Of a DNA stretch of 64,000 nt, positions 60,749 through 64,000 are shown piece by piece. Position 1 is the first letter of the stretch; every line of letters starts with the position of its first letter. A program made the translations under genes and the position numbers. The notes beneath the pieces are model-generated. The model did not search any database. It saw only the letters and a program-made list of their open reading frames with translations, and was not told the origin of the DNA. Origin of the DNA: Trebonia sp963759545 (GTDB taxonomy: Bacteria; Actinomycetota; Actinomycetes; Streptosporangiales; Streptosporangiaceae). Location: contig CAVXAB010000028.1 of assembly GCA_963759545.1 (NCBI GenBank), forward strand, positions 106,851-170,850, read 5' to 3'.

Positions 60749-61777
60749 CTAACTTTGCGGAGCCGGGCCGGTGGAGTCGCGCACGACCAGCTCGGTGGCC
60801 AGCTCGACGTGCAGTGCATCGAGCCGCTGGCGCTCCATGAGCCGGATAAGCAGGCTGACGGCGAGGCGGCCCATTTCCTGCAGTGGCTGACGTACGGTCG
60901 TGAGCAGGGGACGGGTGGCCTGAGCTAGGTCGATGTCGTCGAATCCGGCGATGGAAAGTTCTTCGGGTACGCGCAGTCCACGCTGGGCCGCGGCGGCGAG
61001 AGCGCCGACGGCGACCTTGTCGTTGAAGCCTATTAGCGCGGTCGGCCGCTGTGGCAGGTCAAGCAGCTCGCCGGCGGCGTGGTAGCCGAACTGCGCGGTT
61101 GCCCCGCCGCTACGGATCAGCTCGGTGTCCGGCAGCACGCCGACATTGGCCAGAGCCGAGGCGTGCCCGGCGAGGCGGGCCTCGCTCGCGAGCCAGTTGT
61201 GCGGTCCCGCGATCACGCCGACGCGCCGGTGTCCCAGGTCGACCAGGTGCCTGGTGATGCTGCGAGCTCCGGCGAAGTGCGCCGCCGACACGGCCGCGAT
61301 GTCGCGGGGCATCGGGGCGCGGGGGTCCACCACGACGAACGCGAACCCGCGGGCCCGCAGGGCCACGAGCTGGTCGCTGGGTTCCGGTGGCAGGACGATG
61401 ATGGCGCCGCTGAGGCCGGGCCGGGAGGCGAGTGTGGGCAGGACCACCTCCTGCTGTGCGGCTTCTCCCGCATTGAGCAGCAGGGGCTTGCCGTGCAGCT
61501 CTAGCGTCTCGGCAATGGACGAAACGATGAGGCCGAAGTAGTCGGTCAGCAGATAGGGGCAGCGTAGGTAGACGGCACCCTGCGTGACGCTAGCCGGGGC
61601 CGTCCGCGGGCCGGGCACCTGCGCGTTGAGCCGCTCGACGGCACGCTGGACCAGATCGCGAGTGCCCGGAGCTACGTGGGGGTGGTTATTGAGGACGCGC
61701 GAGACGGTGGCAATGGATACACCCGTCTCCGCGGCGACATCCCGGACAGTAGCACGCTGGTTGCGCGGCCTGCTCAT
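60749..61777 (-). CDS. LacI-family transcriptional regulator
   Basis: 342 residues. Helix-turn-helix TVRDVAAETGVSIATVSRVL; sensor domain with GAIIVLPPEPSDQLVALRAR, DLGHRRVGVIAGPHNWLASE, LIGFNDKVAVGALAAAAQRG and SIAGFDDIDLAQATRPLLTT. Divergent from the GH30 gene, with repeated TGTTTCA elements between them, so it probably represses that gene and itself. Confidence 0.93.
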   Translation of the reverse strand: MSRPRNQRATVRDVAAETGVSIATVSRVLNNHPHVAPGTRDLVQRAVERLNAQVPGPRTAPASVTQGAVYLRCPYLLTDYFGLIVSSIAETLELHGKPLLLNAGEAAQQEVVLPTLASRPGLSGAIIVLPPEPSDQLVALRARGFAFVVVDPRAPMPRDIAAVSAAHFAGARSITRHLVDLGHRRVGVIAGPHNWLASEARLAGHASALANVGVLPDTELIRSGGATAQFGYHAAGELLDLPQRPTALIGFNDKVAVGALAAAAQRGLRVPEELSIAGFDDIDLAQATRPLLTTVRQPLQEMGRLAVSLLIRLMERQRLDALHVELATELVVRDSTGPAPQS

Positions 61778-61778
61778 T

Positions 61779-61801
61779 TTGTTTCACGTACTTGTTTCAC
61801 G
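61779..61801. promoter_or_regulatory. Repeated element upstream of the LacI gene
   Basis: TTGTTTCACG occurs twice (61779-61788, 61792-61801) immediately upstream of the LacI start codon, a likely autoregulatory operator. Confidence 0.55.
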
Positions 61802-61893
61802 ATCTGCATCATAACTTCCCCGACGCGTCGCCACCGCGCTCGTAATTGGTTATTGACACCCCTACTCCTGGCTGTTTTCATCGTCGTAGCAGG

Positions 61894-61922
61894 AATGTTT
61901 CAATTCGTTACAAAATGTTTCA
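61894..61922. promoter_or_regulatory. Paired element upstream of the GH30 gene
   Basis: AATGTTTCA occurs at 61894-61902 and 61914-61922, exactly two helical turns apart, sharing TGTTTCA with the pair at 61779. Candidate operator for the divergent LacI protein in front of the GH30 gene. Confidence 0.55.
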
Positions 61923-62033
61923 TGAATGATGGAGCGGCTCTGAGCGGCGGAACATCGCCCCAGCCAGCGCAGGCGCGATCGGGCGCTCGTCGCGACCGCG
62001 ACCGCGACCGGCAGGTTCTGAAGGAGGAGGACC

Positions 62034-63956
62034 GTGTCTCGCATCAAGAAAGTGACGGCGGCGCTGGGCGCAGCGGCGCTCATCACCGCAGGGGCCGCCG
62101 TGATGGGCCCTGGCGCAGCCCACGCCGCGTCCGGGCCGGCGGTTTCAGTCTGGGAGACCACGACCAACCAGAGCCAGCTGCTGGCCTCGCAGGCGGGTGC
62201 GACGTTCCAGAGCGGCAACGGCAGCGGGTCGCAGACCATCACTGTCGATCCCTCGACGACCTATCAGACGATGACCGGGTTCGGCGCGTCGTTTACCGAC
62301 TCCTCGGCCTGGCTGGTCGCCAACTCCCCGCTGCGCAGCCAGATCATGACGAAGCTGTTCAGTCCCGCGAGCGGCATCGGCCTGGACTTCCTGCGGCAGC
62401 CGATCGGGGCGTCGGACTTCTCGCAGTCGTTGTTCAGCTATGACGACCTGCCGTCGGGCCAGACCGATCCCACGCTGGCGAAGTTCTCCACCGCGCACGA
62501 CAACGCCTACATCCTGCCGGTGCTCCAGCAGGCGCTGAGCCTCAACCCGAACGTCACCATCATGGCGACGCCGTGGAGCCCGCCGGGGTGGATGAAGTCG
62601 AGCGGCTCGATGATTGGCGGGTCCCTCAACAGCGGCGACTACCAGGTGTTCGCCGACTACCTCACCAAGTTCGTCCAGGCCTATGACGCCGCGGGCGTGC
62701 CGATCTCCCTCATCACGGCGCAGAACGAGCCGGAGTACTCCCCGTCGAACTACCCGGGCTCCACCTTCACCGCGGCCCAGGAGGCCAGCTTCATCGGCAG
62801 CAACCTGGGACCGGACCTGCAGAAGGCCGGCCTCAGCACGAAGATCATCGCCTACGACCACAACTGGAACGACACGAGCTTCCCGGAAACGGTCCTGGGC
62901 AACTCCACCGCCGGCCCCTACACGGCCGGCGTCGCCTGGCACTGTTACGCGGGCGACCCCAGCGCCCAGACCACCGTCCACGACGCCTACCCGGGCAAGG
63001 ACACGTACTTCACCGAATGCTCCGGGACCCAGTCGGCCAACCCGGCCAGTACCTTTGCCGACTCCCTGGACTGGCAGACCGAGAACCTGATCATCGGCGC
63101 CACCCGGAACTGGGCGAAGACCGTCGCTACCTGGAACATGGCCCTGAACCCGAGTGGCGGTCCCAGCATGAACTGCACCACCTGCACCGGGGTGGTGACG
63201 GTCGACAACTCCGCGGGCACCGCGACCTACAACGCCGAGTACTACGTGCTTGGCCAGGCCAGCAAGTTCGTCAAGCCGGGCGCGGTGCGCATCGGCTCCA
63301 ATACCTTCGGATCCGGCAACCTCGAGGACGTGGCCTTCCAGAACCCCGACGGCTCCGACGCGCTGATCGCGCTGAACGCCGACACCTCCAACGCGCACAC
63401 CTTCAACGTCGACGAGAACGGGCAGTACTTCACCTACACGCTGCCCGCCGGGGCCGTGGCCACGTTCACCTGGACCCCCGGTTCCACCAGCACGGGCGGC
63501 GGTATCAGCCCGAGCACGTGGTACCAGGTCGTCAACACCAATAGCGGCGACTGCGTCGACGACGCCAACGGCAGCGCCGCTAACGGCGCCGCCGTCCAGC
63601 AGTGGAGCTGCGGCACTGGCAACACCAACCAGGAGTGGCAGTTCCAGCCCACAAGCGGCGGCTACTACCAGGTCGTCACCCGTAACGCGCCCGGCGTGGT
63701 CTGGGACGTCACAGGCGGCCCGTCCGCCACCGGCAACGGCGCCCCGATCCAGTTGTGGAGTGCGGCTGGCGGCACCAACCAGCAGTGGCTGCCCACGCTG
63801 CAATCCGATGGCAGCTACACATTCACCGCCCGCAACAGCGGCAATGAGTGCCTGGACGTCACTAACCGCTCGACGTCCAACGGCACGCAACTCCAGCAAT
63901 GGGCCTGCACAGCCGGTGACACAGCCCAGACCTTCCAGCTCGTTCCGGTGTCCTGA
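62034..63956 (+). CDS. Secreted GH30 glycosidase with C-terminal ricin-B (CBM13) domain
   Basis: 640 residues from GTG 62034 with AAGGAGGAGG upstream. A signal peptide ends near GAAHAAS. The GH30 barrel has TMTGFGASFTDSSAWL, DFLRQPIGASDFSQSL, IMATPWSPPGWMKSSGSM, the acid/base Glu in TAQNEPEYSPSNYPG, and the nucleophile Glu in TYFTECSGTQ. The beta-side domain ends near TWTPGS. A Gly/Ser linker leads to a ricin-type trefoil of about 125 residues with repeated QW motifs (VQQWSC, IQLWSA, LQQWACTAG). GH30 members act on glucosylceramide-like beta-glucosides, 1,6-beta-glucans or related sugars; this subgroup is glucosylceramidase-like. Confidence 0.93.
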   Translation: MSRIKKVTAALGAAALITAGAAVMGPGAAHAASGPAVSVWETTTNQSQLLASQAGATFQSGNGSGSQTITVDPSTTYQTMTGFGASFTDSSAWLVANSPLRSQIMTKLFSPASGIGLDFLRQPIGASDFSQSLFSYDDLPSGQTDPTLAKFSTAHDNAYILPVLQQALSLNPNVTIMATPWSPPGWMKSSGSMIGGSLNSGDYQVFADYLTKFVQAYDAAGVPISLITAQNEPEYSPSNYPGSTFTAAQEASFIGSNLGPDLQKAGLSTKIIAYDHNWNDTSFPETVLGNSTAGPYTAGVAWHCYAGDPSAQTTVHDAYPGKDTYFTECSGTQSANPASTFADSLDWQTENLIIGATRNWAKTVATWNMALNPSGGPSMNCTTCTGVVTVDNSAGTATYNAEYYVLGQASKFVKPGAVRIGSNTFGSGNLEDVAFQNPDGSDALIALNADTSNAHTFNVDENGQYFTYTLPAGAVATFTWTPGSTSTGGGISPSTWYQVVNTNSGDCVDDANGSAANGAAVQQWSCGTGNTNQEWQFQPTSGGYYQVVTRNAPGVVWDVTGGPSATGNGAPIQLWSAAGGTNQQWLPTLQSDGSYTFTARNSGNECLDVTNRSTSNGTQLQQWACTAGDTAQTFQLVPVS

Positions 63957-64000
63957 ACCATCGGCTGGTTGACATCATCGAACCGGAGGCTAGATCCCAT

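Noticed and set aside
62145..63899. 584-codon minus-strand frame opposite the GH30 gene
   Set aside because: Antisense shadow; the plus strand has signal peptide, catalytic residues and a ricin domain.

Overview
The window is very GC-rich DNA from an actinomycete, most likely a filamentous one related to Streptomyces or Streptosporangiales. The pointers are a SepX/GlpR-type divisome gene beside mog, moaC, moeA and galU, a bacterial 20S proteasome beta subunit, PspC and DUF1707 envelope proteins, an LLM-class (F420-type) oxidoreductase, GTP-dependent PEP carboxykinase, frequent GTG starts, and remnants of an actinomycete integrative element. The genus cannot be fixed from the sequence alone.

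Layout. 0-5.3 kb: an envelope-stress module (partial gene, DUF1707 and PspC proteins; divergent PspC histidine kinase and LuxR regulator), a hypothetical gene and an NYN-domain gene. 5.3-14.1 kb: acyl-CoA dehydrogenase, a broken CaiB/BaiF CoA-transferase, a secreted NlpC/P60 hydrolase, an alpha/beta hydrolase, a GT2 glycosyltransferase, a methyltransferase and a large membrane protein. 14.1-25.5 kb: a lone prcB, a degenerate isocitrate-lyase homologue, tRNA-Ala, then a housekeeping block (sepX, GNAT, mog, moaC, moeA, galU, 5-formyl-THF cyclo-ligase, fmdB, MTA phosphorylase, metallo-hydrolase, HATPase protein). 25.5-35.2 kb: an L-arabinose locus with an ABC importer, araBDA and a divergent LacI regulator. 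35.2-41.5 kb: pckG, an acyltransferase-3/SGNH protein, an LLM oxidoreductase and a deaminase.

41.6-46.2 kb is a decayed genomic island inserted at tRNA-Arg(CCU). It has a 46-bp att duplication, a relic tyrosine integrase beside the tRNA, a duplicated methyltransferase with one copy reduced to 22 codons, a family of 25-bp repeats, and a low-GC P-loop kinase gene. Just outside the right att lies a broken DUF2637 (Spd-like transfer) gene, followed by a sedolisin protease and a possible DUF6883/DUF4926-like toxin-immunity pair. 50.1-59.4 kb is a tightly overlapping operon for an alpha-galactoside or galactosamine-type sugar via tagatose phosphates (ABC importer, SIS isomerase, tagatose-6-P-type kinase, class II aldolase, DeoR regulator, PfkB kinase) with a divergent GH4 glycosidase. 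59.4-64 kb has an epoxide-hydrolase-family gene, a LacI regulator and a secreted GH30-ricin glycosidase.

Two patterns cut across the window. First, at least eight otherwise well-conserved genes carry a single frameshift, several within G/C homopolymers; this looks more like assembly indels than mass pseudogenisation, except in the island. Second, gene ends are marked by unusually long perfect inverted repeats (17-27 bp arms), and a small palindromic repeat family with compensatory base changes occurs at three sites.
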